The notes under the pieces were generated by a model. That model saw only the letters and a program-made list of their open reading frames with translations, made no database searches and had not been told where the DNA came from. A stretch of 60,000 nucleotides of DNA. Origin: Nymphaea colorata (Eukaryota > Streptophyta > Magnoliopsida > Nymphaeales > Nymphaeaceae). Position numbers and translations under genes: made by a program. The stretch spans positions 1,129,143 through 1,189,142 of the forward strand of contig NC_045138.2 in the NCBI RefSeq assembly GCF_008831285.2, read 5' to 3'. This document shows positions 32,064 through 44,680 of the stretch, one piece after another (the first letter of the stretch is position 1; each line of letters begins with the position of its first letter).

Positions 32064-35000
32064 CAATGTTATCACTGTCGTATCATATCATGTATCGGTC
32101 GGGCCAACCTATACGTCGTATTGTAACGTATCATAAATTGTATCCTAATGTATCGTAAAATTAATTTTTTAATTTGTAAAAAATATTAAAAAATAGAAAA
32201 AATCAGAAAATTCTAAAAAAATCCAAAAAAAAGCAAAAATCAGAAAAAAATCAAGAAAAATGTATTTAAAGGAACATTCATCATTCATGTATATAAAGTA
32301 TGAACTATGAAGTATGAATATAAACAACACATTCCAAAATAAGAAATCAAACATTCAAAATCAAAATAACATACTAAGCAGCCGAAGAGTATTCGATTAC
32401 ATCACAATTTATAAGTTCAGAAGTCAAAACATATAGACATAGTTATCATATTTCATGATTCAACAAAAAGCTTCGTCAATCGTCATTTGCATCATCATCT
32501 TCATCCTTCTTCATTTTCTTCATTAAGTGCTTCTTCTATCCCCTCTGTTGCAAATGGAATGCCACCAACATTTCATTGCTCCCCAGCCTCTCTTGCTTCA
32601 ATAATCCCTGCTGCTCCTTTAAGGTTCAAAACATCAAGATCGTCCTCATCAAGTATTGCAGATGGTCCTTCTTCAACCCAAGAATCTAATATATCAAAAT
32701 GGTCAATGTTGATAGGATCATATTGAATGTGATGCTTCCTCATAGATGTTGTTTCTAGTTGCCTAACAAGAGAAAAATTTAATAAATTGTTAGAAATTAA
32801 AATATATATTAGAATTTTCTATTTTGTATAACAAATGTTTACCTTTGTCTCAACTTCATATTATAACGAATGTAAACAAGGTCATTCAACCTTTTATGTT
32901 TCAGTCCATTCCTCTTTTTACTGTGGATGTGCTGAAATACACTCCAATTTCTTTTACATCCTGTTGCACTACATGTTCGGCTGAGGATTCTAATTGCATG
33001 CTTCCTTAATTCTGGGCAATCGGACCCAAACCTTTCCCACCACAAATCTAATAACAGATGGAAAGTAAAAATGAGAAAGAATAAATATATGAGAAGGTAG
33101 AATAGAAGCTAAACAACAAAAAGTATAAAGTCACTTTTTTTAATACCTGGACACATAGTTGTCTTGCATCGAACTGTTGTGTCTCTCGCCATGACACCAG
33201 AAGCTGTATCATATTTGTTGATTGACATATGGATAGCGTCTTGTTCTTTATTATCACTTACTAATACCTCAATGCAATCCAACATGCCATACTCAACCTC
33301 TCTGTCCTTAAAAGTGGGCAGATATCTAACAACAGAATTTAGGTAGTAGGCTGGTGCATGAAGGGAGCGATGAAGTTGTCCAGACCACCTTTCATTTATA
33401 ATCTTCCATATAGGCATGTACAACTTCTTTTTTCCCTTCATATTATCTCTAATGGCCTCTTTGGTTCTGTCCATAGACTCATATAAATATCCAATAGAAG
33501 ATCTATCTTCACTATCAACTAATATGAGGACTTTCACTAGCGGTACACAAATCTTCAATAAGTGCACACATGATTCCCAAAAGTCAGTATCAAAGATGGT
33601 ATCCCCAACTGTCCTAGCCTTCCTTTTATAGGCATGTGGATATGCAGCCCAATCATCACTTGAAAACATCTGTCTGAGAGGAGTTATTTGCTTGACTATA
33701 CCTTGCATAGTCAAAACATTTATAGCAAAACGTGATTGTGCAGGTCGAATCAATTCAGCCCCATTTGTGAATTTTCTCATCAACACATAAGCATGATTAT
33801 AAATAAACTTCGTGATTTCTTGGCATCTATGAACTATCAACTTCATATCATCTCTTTCACCAAGAGTTTGCTGCATTAGCAATCGCATCTGCTATAGGCT
33901 GAAAATGATAAGAGTTTGCTGCATTGAAGGGAATGGATGCATCATAGAACCACCTTCCTATGGTTTCATCTGCTACTTCAACAATATCCTTTGATTGCAC
34001 GGCTATACGAATCTCAGGCTGAGCACCAACAGCAGTATAATTGGGAAAAAAATTCTTGATCGAACCAGACATATTACTCGACCTCATAGTAGGTACTCTA
34101 CCACCACTAGTACGACCATGACTCCTGCCACATCCTCGTGAAACTGAACTTGCAATTGCACCTCTTCTTTTTCTGGTTGTAGTTGCAGAAGAACCACCTC
34201 CATGCATGATGCATTTCCCTTTAACTGTTCCCAAACTGACACCAACATCTTCTTCTTCAAGCTCAACATCTTCACCTTCACTTTCTTCCTCTTCATGTGG
34301 GTCCCCATATCCTCCCTCTACATCTTGCATTTCCTTTTCAATCCTATTTGCTTTCAATGCATTAAGAAGCTCCAACACTGGTGCTTTACATATGTTGACA
34401 ATGGGTTCTCTTGGGAGCCATTGCATTGAGCCACATCGTTGTGTGTACCAGCTATATGGTTTTTAAAGCAAGAGATCCCTCCCCATATGATTTGCTTACA
34501 ATAATTGCACTTAACTCTTAACCTATCTTTGGGATTCACCCTTGTACACCACTACCATGCAGGATCCGACATTATATCTTCACAAAACAAGTAAAAACAT
34601 ACAAATAAATGTAAGAAATAAGAGAAATGAATGATTCAACGGTAAAAATGAATTATTTCTTACCTTCTTGGTGTTAGAAACCAAAAAACCCTCTTTCTCC
34701 AAGCTTCCCACTATCCCGAGACTCCCCACAATGAGAAATAAAGCTTCTTCACCAGCAAATCTTGATGCAAATGAAGAAAATCTCTCATTCGCACGTCTCT
34801 TGCAGTGTTTAGAAACAAGAAAGAGAGAGAGAGAGGAGCATAGGTTTCAAAATAAGACGCAAAAAAGGGGGCCATCGGGCCCCTTTTTCATTTTACTCCT
34901 GCATCTTACGATACGGGGGTGTATCACATGTATCGTGTGATACGGCCTCCGTATCGCATGATATGGGCAATACACGTGCAATATGCACGCGTATCGTGTA

Positions 35001-35086
35001 TCAAACACGTATCGTATAGGTTTTCTTGACCTATACCATACGTATCGTATGATACGCGTTTGTATCGTACAATATGGATAACATTG
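32064..35086 (-). mobile_element. hAT transposon, complete ends, 3,023 bases
   Basis: Delimited by a perfect 8-base target duplication CTGCTGAC (32056-32063 and 35087-35094), the hAT hallmark, and a 10-base perfect terminal inverted repeat CAATGTTATC. Subterminal regions (about 32080-32160 and 34905-35075) are packed with TATCGTAT/ATACGATA-type words, likely transposase-binding sites, denser at the right end. Between them lies a broken transposase gene. The ends are intact, so it could still have moved with transposase supplied elsewhere. Confidence 0.93.
32495..34539 (-). pseudogene. hAT transposase, internally deleted
   Basis: Read on the minus strand. It opens with a BED-type zinc finger (MNPKDRLRVKCNYCK... 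H-X4-H as HIAGTH) from 34539, has a frame break near 34430, then a 189-codon frame (34426-33857) with an acidic linker and IGRWFYDASIPFNAANS, the usual sequence before DUF659. DUF659 is missing: the frame joins directly to a later part (33888-33109; NHAYVLMRKFTNGAELIRPA and DFWESCVHLLKICVPLVKVL). An intron (33048-33146, GT-AG) leads to the hAT dimerisation region (ELRKHAIRILSRTCSATGC and NRL-like NGLKHKRLNDLVYIRYN, to 32839). A second intron leads to an acidic last exon near 32500-32764. Loss of DUF659 removes part of the catalytic core, so it is inactive. Confidence 0.85.
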
Positions 35087-35094
35087 CTGCTGAC

Positions 35095-36530
35095 AAATGA
35101 AGTTACACTCTTGCAGAAAAATTGGTTTATATAGCTTGATACTCTTAGGAGTGTAGAAACCAAAACTTTCTAAAGTTTCGAAAACAAAAAAATATGAAAA
35201 AGTGGGGAAAATCAGGAGGAGAAAGGAGAATGACAAGAAAAGACTAAATGCTTGGCCTCAAGGTTAAAAGTTAAACATTTTTGAGTTGGAGAAAACAAAA
35301 AGTTAAGTGTTCAATGCTGACAATGGGCATTTACCATAATTTTGTCCACATCTGTAGATATGGCTGAGCCATCTAGTCAAAAGAGTATAGATTGCTGCAA
35401 TCTTATGATCAACATTCAATATTCTCAATTTTCCGAAGGAATTAATGATTATAAAGGTAGCATGTCAAACCCACCAAGGAACCATTAGCAAACAGGATCA
35501 AAATTTAGATTTAATCATGCAACTAAATCATGCACAAATTTAAGTCTAATCACAAATCTAGAGTCAAAATTGATCAGAAGATTCAGAAAACAATCAAATA
35601 ATTGCTGAAATTCTTAAAATTTTGGATGAAAAAATATATACTATGGACCTCATTAGTACTTTATTTACCTCTCTTTCTAACTCAAATGACATAATGGATG
35701 GTCTGACTAGCGAAGATAGCTCCAATGTACAATAGCTTCTATAGACAACTACTCTGGTGATGAATGACACTTCCTCTTCTCGAAACCAAAAGGATAATGC
35801 TTTGATGGTCATCAACTCTGGCAGAAGATGGCAGGTGGTGATCAATCCTGCAGGCGATAGGTACAGCAACAATGGAGCCGACAGATGGCAGCTAAAGTCA
35901 AAGATGATGGAAAATGCTGGGACAAAAAAGCAGCAGAATGAGGTTGCTGCGGAAGGTGTTGTAGTTGAGGGAGATTTTGTCCTATACCAGCGAAAACAAT
36001 TACCAATATAGATCTGCATCCACCAAGCACCCAAACCATTCCAAAATAGGCTATTTGCTATAAGCCATTTTTCTGGTGGTGGATGAATCTGGGGCATAGC
36101 AGCTACATCACAGTTTGTTGAAAATATTACTGATGATTTGCAATGTTGTCTACTTGATAAATAAGCAAGCTTTTCATAGGAGTAAGAGCACCTCTCCAAC
36201 ATAACACTTCTCAGTTCTCACCACTCTTTATAAGCACTGTGTTTCACTATTCTAAGGTACAATCCCTAGAAAATTTGTTTCTTGCCTGTTGCAGCGTTAC
36301 TGTTACTTGTAACCCTAGATCAGTGACTAGACAACCTAAACAAGTAGTTTCTTAAATAACTTTATAGTGAAAAACCTAGCTAACATACAGATAACCAAAA
36401 GGAGTACCTAAAGGCCAATAAATGAATACATTCTATAATTTGTTATAACTGTTTTTCAGATATTGAATAACGCCAAAGTTAAAGGTCATCAAGTTCAATC
36501 TCAACCCTATCAATGATAGGATGAGATTGA
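35095..36530. other. Intergenic with unrecognised ORFs
   Basis: Overlapping open frames of 202 codons on minus (35594-36202) and 84 codons on plus (35757-36011). Base composition at 35750-36010 is more balanced than the flanks, and the plus frame (hydrophilic, Q/N/K-rich) looks more protein-like than the minus one. No domain is recognised; it could be a retroelement or gene remnant. Confidence 0.4.
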
Positions 36531-36536
36531 CGGGGG

Positions 36537-36919
36537 TGTTAACGAAAATGATGAAAACAGCCCAACGGCTCTCTCCACAATAGAAAGTGGATCAATGGCT
36601 CTCTCCATAGAAGGTGATACTCTTGACGAAAACAACACAACAACAATGAAGGAAACAAAGCATGATTTCCTATTGGAGACAACTATGAAGAGAAACAAAA
36701 TCCTGTCGTTGAAAGAGACGCTGAACTCTCCAACGTCTAGAATCAATGTATAAAATCAAAGGCAGGAAATCTGTAAAAAAAAAAAGAGAGTTGAAAAATA
36801 AAAAATAAAGAAGATCATCATTCCGTGGACATAGATCAATATATGATCGAACCATGTACCTCGCCTTGCATTTTTGTCGTGTGTTAATTTCCTTCTTCGC
36901 TCTGGTGGAAATTCTTTTA
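36537..36919 (+). mobile_element. Isolated LTR of the same Copia family as 5.8-6.1 kb
   Basis: Starts TGTTAACG and ends ATTCTTTTA, aligning along its length with the 5' LTR at 5788-6147 read on the other strand. There is no primer-binding site after it and no gag, so it is a solo LTR or fragment. Flanking bases (GGGGG before, CAAAG after) do not form a target duplication, and the next element begins immediately after it. Confidence 0.75.
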
Positions 36920-36921
36920 CA

Positions 36922-37232
36922 AAGTGTGTTTGGCTGCGAGAGGAGAGAAAGGAAAGGAAAGGAAAGGGAAGGATTGTGTAGTATAAATTCAATTCCTCCC
37001 AAATCGGACCGATAGAGAAGGAAAGGAAAGGAAAGGAAGAGGAAGAGTATTTTTATTTCCACACTACCCCTCCCATTCATTTGCTTTCCTTTCTATCCAA
37101 ATAAGCTTTTAAATCATCTCTTTCCTTTCCTTTCCATTCTATTCCTTTCCCTTCCCTTCCGTTTCCTTTCCCTCCCTTTCCTTCCCTTCCCATCCTTTCC
37201 CTCTTTTTCTCTCCAACCAAACAGGGCGTTAA
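36922..37232. mobile_element. Purine/pyrimidine foldback MITE
   Basis: Left half is almost pure purine (AGGAAAGGAAAGG words), right half its complement, with ends GTGTTTGGCTGCGAGAG and CTCTCCAACCAAACAGGG, the GTTTGG-type terminus of small hAT-like elements. About 310 bases, no ORF. It abuts the LTR ending at 36919. Confidence 0.72.
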
Positions 37233-37239
37233 GGGCATT

Positions 37240-37690
37240 TAGTTGCTTCAGATTTGAGACCCATATATACGCTGATATGACAAAAAGTCTGTGATAAAAC
37301 TTATGGTTCATCACCTAAGGACCTTGAACCTAAAATCTTTTATGATCTACAACTTTGAAATCCAATATTTGTCTAAATAATAGTAAGGATTTCAGATCAG
37401 CCTCGAATCTCAAACCCGTCTAATTACTAACCTTCTAGTCTAACTTGAGTGATTCGATCTCCAATCATGGAGCCACGTAATCCCTAGGCAAGTGTTTGAC
37501 TGCTTCTTTGATACGACACACAATGACAAGTCCCGCACAAACATTCTCCTCTTTCTATTTCAAGGGGCGCTAGTACCACCAGACGAAAATTTGTGTTAGG
37601 TTTTAGCATATATATACATATATTAAAGCTGTAAATAAACCATAAATGCATGCGATGGCTATCAACAAACAAGACGACGGTTTAAAAAAA
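37240..37690. other. Intergenic, nothing recognised
   Basis: AT-rich sequence. A segment near 37590-37640 (TTAGCATATATA, AAAGCTG) resembles 23205-23240. No gene. Confidence 0.4.
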
Positions 37691-39045
37691 TAATCAATAC
37701 AAAACAAGAAAGGGTGAGAAGAAGAAGAAGATCATCATACATTGAGAAGCCGGCGCCGGGAGGGAAAGCGCAAGAACCTCCACCACAATATACAAGTATG
37801 AACAGGTGATACGGCCTAGGCGAAGTGGGATTAGGTAGCATTTCTTAAGACCTCAATGACATTTCGGTCACTTTATGCTGAAACAGGCTTTAAGAACATC
37901 ATTGTAATAGTCAAATCCACACTCAGTACTGCCTTTTTCCCATTGGAGGTCAATTTAATTTTTTCTTTGTACATCTGTGTGTGTGTTGTATCACCTTGAG
38001 GCAATGGCAGTCTTCCCTTGTTCTGTATGGACGCTTGAGTGAAAGCCACTTTTTCTTTAACTTCACGGCAATGAAGTTCTTGAACTGGTTAAAGACATGA
38101 TTCCATATAAAGGAAAAAACTATAGGGAAAATCTCACTGTTCACCAAAGAAGCTAAAAGTGTTAAGTATATCTCTACGGCCTGAAATACAACAGTTTGGC
38201 AAGGAGTTTGTGTTAGGCAAAGAAAAAGTGATCATATTCCAGGGCCTAGAGAGATATACTTAACACTTTTAGCTCCTTTGGTGAACAGTGAGCTTTTCCC
38301 TTTAGTTTTTTGATTTATATGGAATCATGTCTTTAACCAGTTCAAGCACTTCATGGCCGTGAAGTTAATAAAAAAGTGGCTTTCACTAAAGCGTCCATAC
38401 AGAACAAGGGAAGACTGCCATTGTCTCAATGTGATACAACACACACACAGATGTACAAAGAAAAAGTTAAATGGACGCTTGAGACAAAAAATAAAAAAAA
38501 AAATTGAGCACCAAAAATCTGCCACAGTGGTCTTTGCTTCCTGTGAATTTCTCACACGGTTAGATTAACATAATGGCAAAGTTCTTAAAGTTTGCTTGAT
38601 TAACATAATGGCACAGGCTTATGGGTTCCGAGTCAGATTTTGGAGTCAACGTCTCAAATTCAGTTTGGGTGTAGGAATATTACTGAATCCGGCCTTATTG
38701 CACACTGCTGGTCAGACCTAATGACCTCTAATGGGAGAAAGGCAGTACTGAGTGTGGATTCGACTATTACAATGATGTTCTTAAAGCCTATTTCAGCATA
38801 AAGTGACTGAAATGTCATCGAGGTCTTAAGAAATGCTACCTAATCCCACTTCGCCTAGGCCGTGTCACCTGTGCATACTTGTATAGTATGTAAGGGGGCA
38901 GTTCGATCGCTGAGAGTCTGGCTTGAATAAAAGACGGGAGCAATGGGGGTGGAGGTTCTTGCGCTTTCCCTCCTGGCGCCGGCTTCTCAAATGTATGATG
39001 ATCTTCTTCTTGTCACCCTTTCGTGTTTTGTGTTGAAATGTCATC
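37690..39045. repeat. Long palindrome, arms about 500 bases, one arm with an insertion
   Basis: Left arm about 37690-38190, right arm about 38228-39045, meeting at a 40-base loop near 38190-38228. Matching blocks include the outer GCGCCGG/CCGGCGCC sequence, GTGGGATTAGGTAGCATTTCTTAAGACCTC, and the inner CTAAAAGTGTTAAGTATATCTCT. The right arm carries about 245 extra bases (about 38472-38716). These begin TGGACGCTTGAG, a word also present in the left arm at 38027. No conserved ORF, so this is probably a foldback element or an inverted duplication of unknown DNA. Confidence 0.78.
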
Positions 39046-40310
39046 TCTTTGCTGATTAATCTCTTTTTCGGGCCTAGTTGCTTGCTCTTGCCATTCATCG
39101 TTGCTCCGGCGACTTTATTGTGTGTTTCCTAACTTTGGCTTAAACTTATTTTGATCTTGTTTGTTGATAGCCAGTTTGTGTTCCTTCATATCTTTTTCTA
39201 GCTTGATTCATTTCGTTATTGATTATTTTTTTAACCGTCGTCTTGTAAGGCTGCCGGTGATAAGTGGAAACCGATGTCTGAATCTGCTAGTATTGACTGA
39301 GCGGCTTGCGCTCTCATTTTCTCAGAAATGGAAGCTGGAATGGCCCGTTGAGTATTTTTGTTCGATTTAATTTTCAATTGCGTTTGATTTTGTTTTTTCC
39401 AATTTCCATTTTTTTGCCCTAACTGATTGTTTAGCTTCTTATTTCTGATGATTTCTGCCAAAATTATGTCTTTTAATTCGATTTACTTCAGTTTATGTGT
39501 CCTATCTGGTTATAATACATGTTGCTTCTTTCAGGAGGAAGACGATGACTGAGAGCCGAAGAGAAGAATGGAAACATCACGTGAAATTGGCGATGATAAG
39601 TGATGCTGTGGTTTGACTTGTGGGAATTGAGCCAATGGGAACGAAATTCTCCATACTGTTTAGTTTTTCCTTTGCTCTCATTTCTTCGGCACGTTGAAGC
39701 TGCTGTTGGTTTCTGATTTTAGGCGATGAGTACGATCCTTTGCTTGCGGTCCTCTTCTGTCATCTCTATACTGATCACCTGACATCCTTCTAGTTTCTTA
39801 TTCTATAATTAGCAAATTTTAATTCAAGTTGAAAATTTAGCTACAATTGCTGGTATATCCGTTGGTGCACGAGAAAGCTTCTTCGTTCTTTTTTTTCTTT
39901 CGCTCTTTCTTCCTCTTAGTTTTGGGATTATTTGGTTTGAGAAAAGGGTGCAATTGTTTTGGAATGCGGTTCGTTTCCTCATCTTTCGTTCGATCATGAA
40001 CCTCGTTTTGACATTTGATTTTCAGCAAGTCGGATGCTTCAATATCACATTGTCATTAGTTGTCGTTCTCCCTTTATATTTTTTTTTTGTTTCATTGGTT
40101 TTAAAAGTTACAATATGACTTCTTCTAAAAGAACATCAAGAGATATATTTAACAAATTCTGAAGAATATAAAGCAAATCATGATGATGTTAATGATAAGG
40201 TATAAAGGACAAGGGGAAAAAAAAAGTGAAGCACCAGGAGCATCACACTTTTCAATAATTATATTTTGAACCACCATTTTCTGAGTTCATCATCATCTTG
40301 CACTTCTTCT
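39046..40310. other. Intergenic, nothing recognised
   Basis: T-rich DNA that looks like plant 5' leader or intron sequence in places (39030-39550), but no exon of a known family was recognised. Confidence 0.4.
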
Positions 40311-40319
40311 TCTTTTACA

Positions 40320-41885
40320 TTCAGATATCATAGACAGTCATATAAATAATCAGTACCTAGAAACACACGATTAGAGGATACTTTTAAAATATGTGATAAT
40401 TTACAAGGAATGAGAAATTCATGCACTAAGCAACACCATGCACATAAAATTGTAAATAATTGCATGGATACTAATGAAGAGGGAGTTTCTTTGGTTGGGA
40501 AGCATTGTGAAGGTGTGCATAAATAGGCAGGTTCCGGCCTGTTTGATAATAAAAAAACATTTTCTAATACATACTATCAAATTAAAAATTAATAAAAAAA
40601 TTATTTTTTAAATATTATCGGGTTGACTCAGGCCTGGGCATGGCCCGATAGCCAAAACCCATGCCCGTGCCATGGCTTGATAATAAAAAAAAATATTTTT
40701 CAAATTATATATTTTTTAATAGTATAATACAAATTATTAAATTAAAATTAATAGTAAAATTTTGTTTAAATATTACCGGCTGACGGGGGTCCGGGCCCAG
40801 CCCGATAGTCGAAACCCAAGCCCAGGCCCAACCCAGCCCAGCTTGTTTGATAATAAAAAAAAATTATTTTTTTAATTATAAAATAATTTTTTAATAGTAA
40901 AATACATATTATTAAATTAAAAAATAATAAAATGTCCAACCTCCTTCTTTTTTGGTCCGTCCGAAGAGATGAAGAGAAAGATCTTTCCACTCATTCCACT
41001 ACTATAAGCAAAAGTCACGGCATGGGGGGCTCATAATAAGAATGAAAATTGGTATCGTGGTTATCCCACATGAGAAAGTAGATTCTTTCTAGATGGAGTT
41101 CTTTACTGAGCTCGCGGTTTGGCGTGGCTTTTGGGAACGGGCTATCTTTGACAAGTTAAGCGTATTATTAATGATGCGGCTTGCCTACCTATCGACCGCC
41201 TCCACAACCGACGCCTCTTGTGCTACATCCCTTTCTATTGTTGTATAGTGTCAAAAATTATTTTTTTAAATATTACCAAGATGGATCGACCCTGACCGGG
41301 CCGGGTTTTTCCTACCCGAACCTGGGCCTGACTGGGCCGGGTACCGGTTACCCGGTGGGGGCCCGGCCCGGTGCCCACCCCTGAAAACAATGGAGGAAAC
41401 TTTTTTTTTTTTAACCATAATTTCAAGAGATAGTTTTTGTAAAATGTTGAATTGCTTATGTAGTCACTCATGCAAATGGAAAACTAATTTCATTAGTGTG
41501 GGATCCAACACTTAGATGATCAGTACAACGGTTAACAGCACATATTTGTATTTGTTACGGAATAGTGGTTTTTGTTTTTAAATTTGTGGAAAATAATGGT
41601 ATGCTAGGAAGAAAATGCCTTAGCTGGTCCTGGTGTGCTATGATACTTTTTGACACCGTTCTAAGGGAGTTATTCTCTTAGTGGTCCTCTAGCGAGTTCA
41701 GAGATCCTACATAAAGGCGAAGGTGTTGGATATAATTTGCAACTCAAGCATCCATGTGCTTTTTCCTTTTACACTGTCAATGAACAAGTAGATTATCTTG
41801 TTTCAAATATCATATTCTTTTTTCTTTCTGAATCCCCTTTCTTAGTTTGCTTTAGGAAATGCACGAGCTTGGATAGTGTTTTTGT
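40320..41885 (+). repeat. 1.5 kb repeat R3, copy 1 (direct copy at 45130-46660)
   Basis: Aligns in the same orientation with 45130-46660, about 4.8 kb downstream. Order: GAAACACACGAT segment, the 49-base F-box leader module (40490-40535), three AT/GC mosaic units (40535-40960), a moderately complex block with GCGGTTTGGCGTGGCTT (41110) and GATGCGGCTTGCCTACCTA (41172), a GC block at 41280-41385, and a unique-looking tail up to TGGATAGTGTTTTTGTT. Non-coding. After 41885 the two copies diverge. Confidence 0.82.
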
Positions 41886-42690
41886 TAAAGAAGTTATTGA
41901 AATGGTGCTACAGTTGTAATATTTTTAGATGCATGAAGTTCCCCTAGTAAAGTTTTGTTAATAATTTATTATAATTAGAAGTTTGATTAGGTAGTTGTTC
42001 TGTTCCATTAATGCCAATGAAATTTTTCATGAAGTAGGTAAATACTATCATTTTTCTGTTCAAAAGTTGAATATTTTGTTCCTGTTAGATAGATGGTTTA
42101 GCTGAAACACTGCAAATGAATGCTAGCCCAAATTGTGTGGTTGATATTTGATGCTCATTTCTTGAACAAATGATAGTAATCATGTTTCTGTCCTGATTCT
42201 TGTGATCTAGGTAGCCTTCAGTAGTTTACTGCTCAATGACTTCCTGAATTTACCTGTATGCAGCAAACCATGGTTCACAATTGGCGTCAAACTTTTTTTC
42301 TGTTCACATAGGTTCCTTTCTAACTATGCCCAGATTGATGAGGGTATGAACTTTATGAAGTTGCTTGCTTATAAGCAGTGCCACTTTTTGAAAAAAATAA
42401 ATAGAACTAATAGAGTGAGAATATTCACCGTTATAGATCTTTCCTCACGCCATAGTCACTAACAGTAGTACAGATCCATACCGGTGATATTGTCACCGCT
42501 ATAATATCCCATAACACAAATTCCAATTCACCGCCGATGTAGCAATAATCGTAGCAGTAAAAAAAAAACATCATTGCTAAAGACCTGAGTTACCGACCTG
42601 TACTTGTGGCTATAGTGGCCAAAACATGTATGACACTAAAAGAGTCCTGTTGACGGCATTTTGCTACTTCAGTGGGTACATGGGTATATG
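41815..42690 (-). repeat. Dispersed repeat R1, inverted relative to 16640-17510
   Basis: Reverse-orientation copy including one unit of the 15-16.7 kb tandem array at about 42570-42690. A further partial copy in the 16.6 kb orientation is at about 42995-43120, so this neighbourhood holds R1 twice, facing opposite ways. Confidence 0.75.
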
Positions 42691-43129
42691 GTGACATGGG
42701 TACCAGACTGGGTATGGCCATTTTAGAAAATTTAAATATTTTTTTTATTCAAATTTTTTACATGAGGTGTTGGATCCCATTGCTAATGAAATTAGTCTTC
42801 CATTTACATGAGTGACTAGTGAGCAATTCAGCATATCAAGTATGGTGGCAAATAATAATCACAAGGTGCTGGTCGGTATTGATGCCGAAGGATGATTCAC
42901 ATTTTAGGTTCGTTTACAACTTATTCGTCCAACTTTTCGATATGTTCGGTATTGATGTGAACATATATATGAACAGTTATGCTAAGGCATTTTTTTCGGT
43001 ATGTTACCTAATCAAACTTCTAATTATAATAAATTATTAACAAAACTTTACTAGGGGAAGTTCATGCATCTAAAAATATTATAACGGTAGCTGCATTTCA
43101 ATAATTTTAGGTTTTGGTTATTCTAAATC

Positions 43130-43460
43130 ATTCTTACAGGACATAATGGCCCAAAGTACCTCAACTTTTTTGATGTTACGTTTTATGCTCGTGCCCTACA
43201 CATCACCAATTGTGCCCTACACATCACCACTCTGTAAATAGATAAGAAGTTGTATACTTCTTCCAATTGTTTTTCCCCTTTGCGTGGAGAGAGCTGTTAC
43301 AGAGAACTATTAACAAGTCTCTCCACGTAGGTGGGGGAAAACCTTTTCCCTTTTAAAGGGAACTATTAACAGTTCTTAATAGTTGAACTGAACTTGCAAA
43401 AGAGCTTCCACGTGGCAGCAATCCAACGGGTTCGAAAAATATTACTGGGCCGGCCAAATA
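43130..43460. repeat. Inverted pair, left member (partner 46920-47220)
   Basis: Shares with 46920-47220, in reverse, the words GCTTCCACGTGGCAGCAATCCAA, GGGCACAATTGG/GTGATGTGTAGGGCAC and GACTATTAACAG-like runs. It contains its own smaller inverted repeat (CTCTCCACG near 43284 and 43320). The pair encloses repeat R3 copy 2. Confidence 0.7.
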
Positions 43461-43690
43461 AGTTATCGGGCCAATCCGGGTGGCCCGACTAAGCCCGGTT
43501 TGGCTGGATTAGAATTTTTTAATATGATTTTTATTAATTTTTATACAATTATAATATTTTATTATCATTAATCATATATATATACATATATATATATATA
43601 TTAACCGAGCCGTGCCAGGGCTTGGGTTTCAAGTGTTGGGCCGGCATGAGCCCACTCTTTATGAGGCCAGGAGCTAAACCGAGGCTCGTA
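43435..43690. repeat. AT/GC mosaic repeat with TA microsatellite
   Basis: GGGCCGGCC- and GGCCCGAC-type blocks around an AT block with (TA)n at about 43577-43603. Confidence 0.6.
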
Positions 43691-43699
43691 CAAGGTCTG

Positions 43700-44680
43700 C
43701 TTACATATTTGATTGAACAGTCAATACATTATGTTGTTATCTTAGATAAAAAAGAAAAAGAAATCAATTTCGCTTTTTTAATGTTTTTGCATCCATAAAC
43801 AGAAGAAAATTGCATTAGCACACGCAGTCTAAATCTTGAATATATAAAATATTAAGTTCTCTATTTTCTCCAAATTTTTGGATCACTTATACTTTTCCCA
43901 CTAATTTTCTTTTGTTTATTTATATATGGATAAATAAATGAGGCTGGTCCTGCCTATATGTGGCTCCGCCACTGTTTATATATATATATATATATAAGGT
44001 GATCTATTGGAATGTATCATGTTTTTTTCAGTGTTTTTTTCTGTGATCATTGATTTTCATTTCCTATGTAATGCATCTATATGAAATGTATACTAAATGT
44101 ATACATGCATTCGGATTGAAGCTCTTAGTGACATATTTCTTCTAATTGTTTGTTAGAATTTATCTATGTGCATATCACTTGTCAGCTATATATTGCAGAC
44201 AGTAAATCTGTTTACAGGACTCAGCAGTCTTGCTAAGAACTCAGTTGATCTGGCTGTGTCTTGTCACTTGTCAGCTATTACATTGGTTTTTTTGGATCAC
44301 CAGAGCACTAATTGAAGCGAACAACCTGCTTTAGTGGTTTAGACAAGTTTCACATGCATGTGGCATGCTTATGCAGTTTGTAATTTTTTATTACACAAGT
44401 TTAGGCAACCTGGTTTAGAATTATGCAGAAAGCTTAACACATAGTTTTGTAAAATCTACTGCTACTTTATTCTGTTGTGTAATTTCTGCAGGGATGTGCT
44501 TCTGTGGTTCTTCCTGGGCTTATTGTGGCACTAAAATTAGTTGGCAGATCCCTAGCTGAGCACACTTTTCTCCTCTTTCGTGCTGGTAACTACATATTAA
44601 TGGAAATGTCTACATATTAATGGAAATGTCATTGGATATAAAATTTAACTTTCAACTTACCTCACTATTAAGATGTCGAA
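43700..44680. other. Intergenic, nothing recognised
   Basis: AT-rich DNA with a (TA)n run at 43976-43997. No gene or repeated block supported. Confidence 0.4.

Noticed and set aside
35594-36202. 202-codon minus-strand ORF as a gene
   Set aside because: It is antisense to a more protein-like plus-strand frame, has no domain, and its composition (Cys, Ser, Phe-rich) is typical of a shadow frame.
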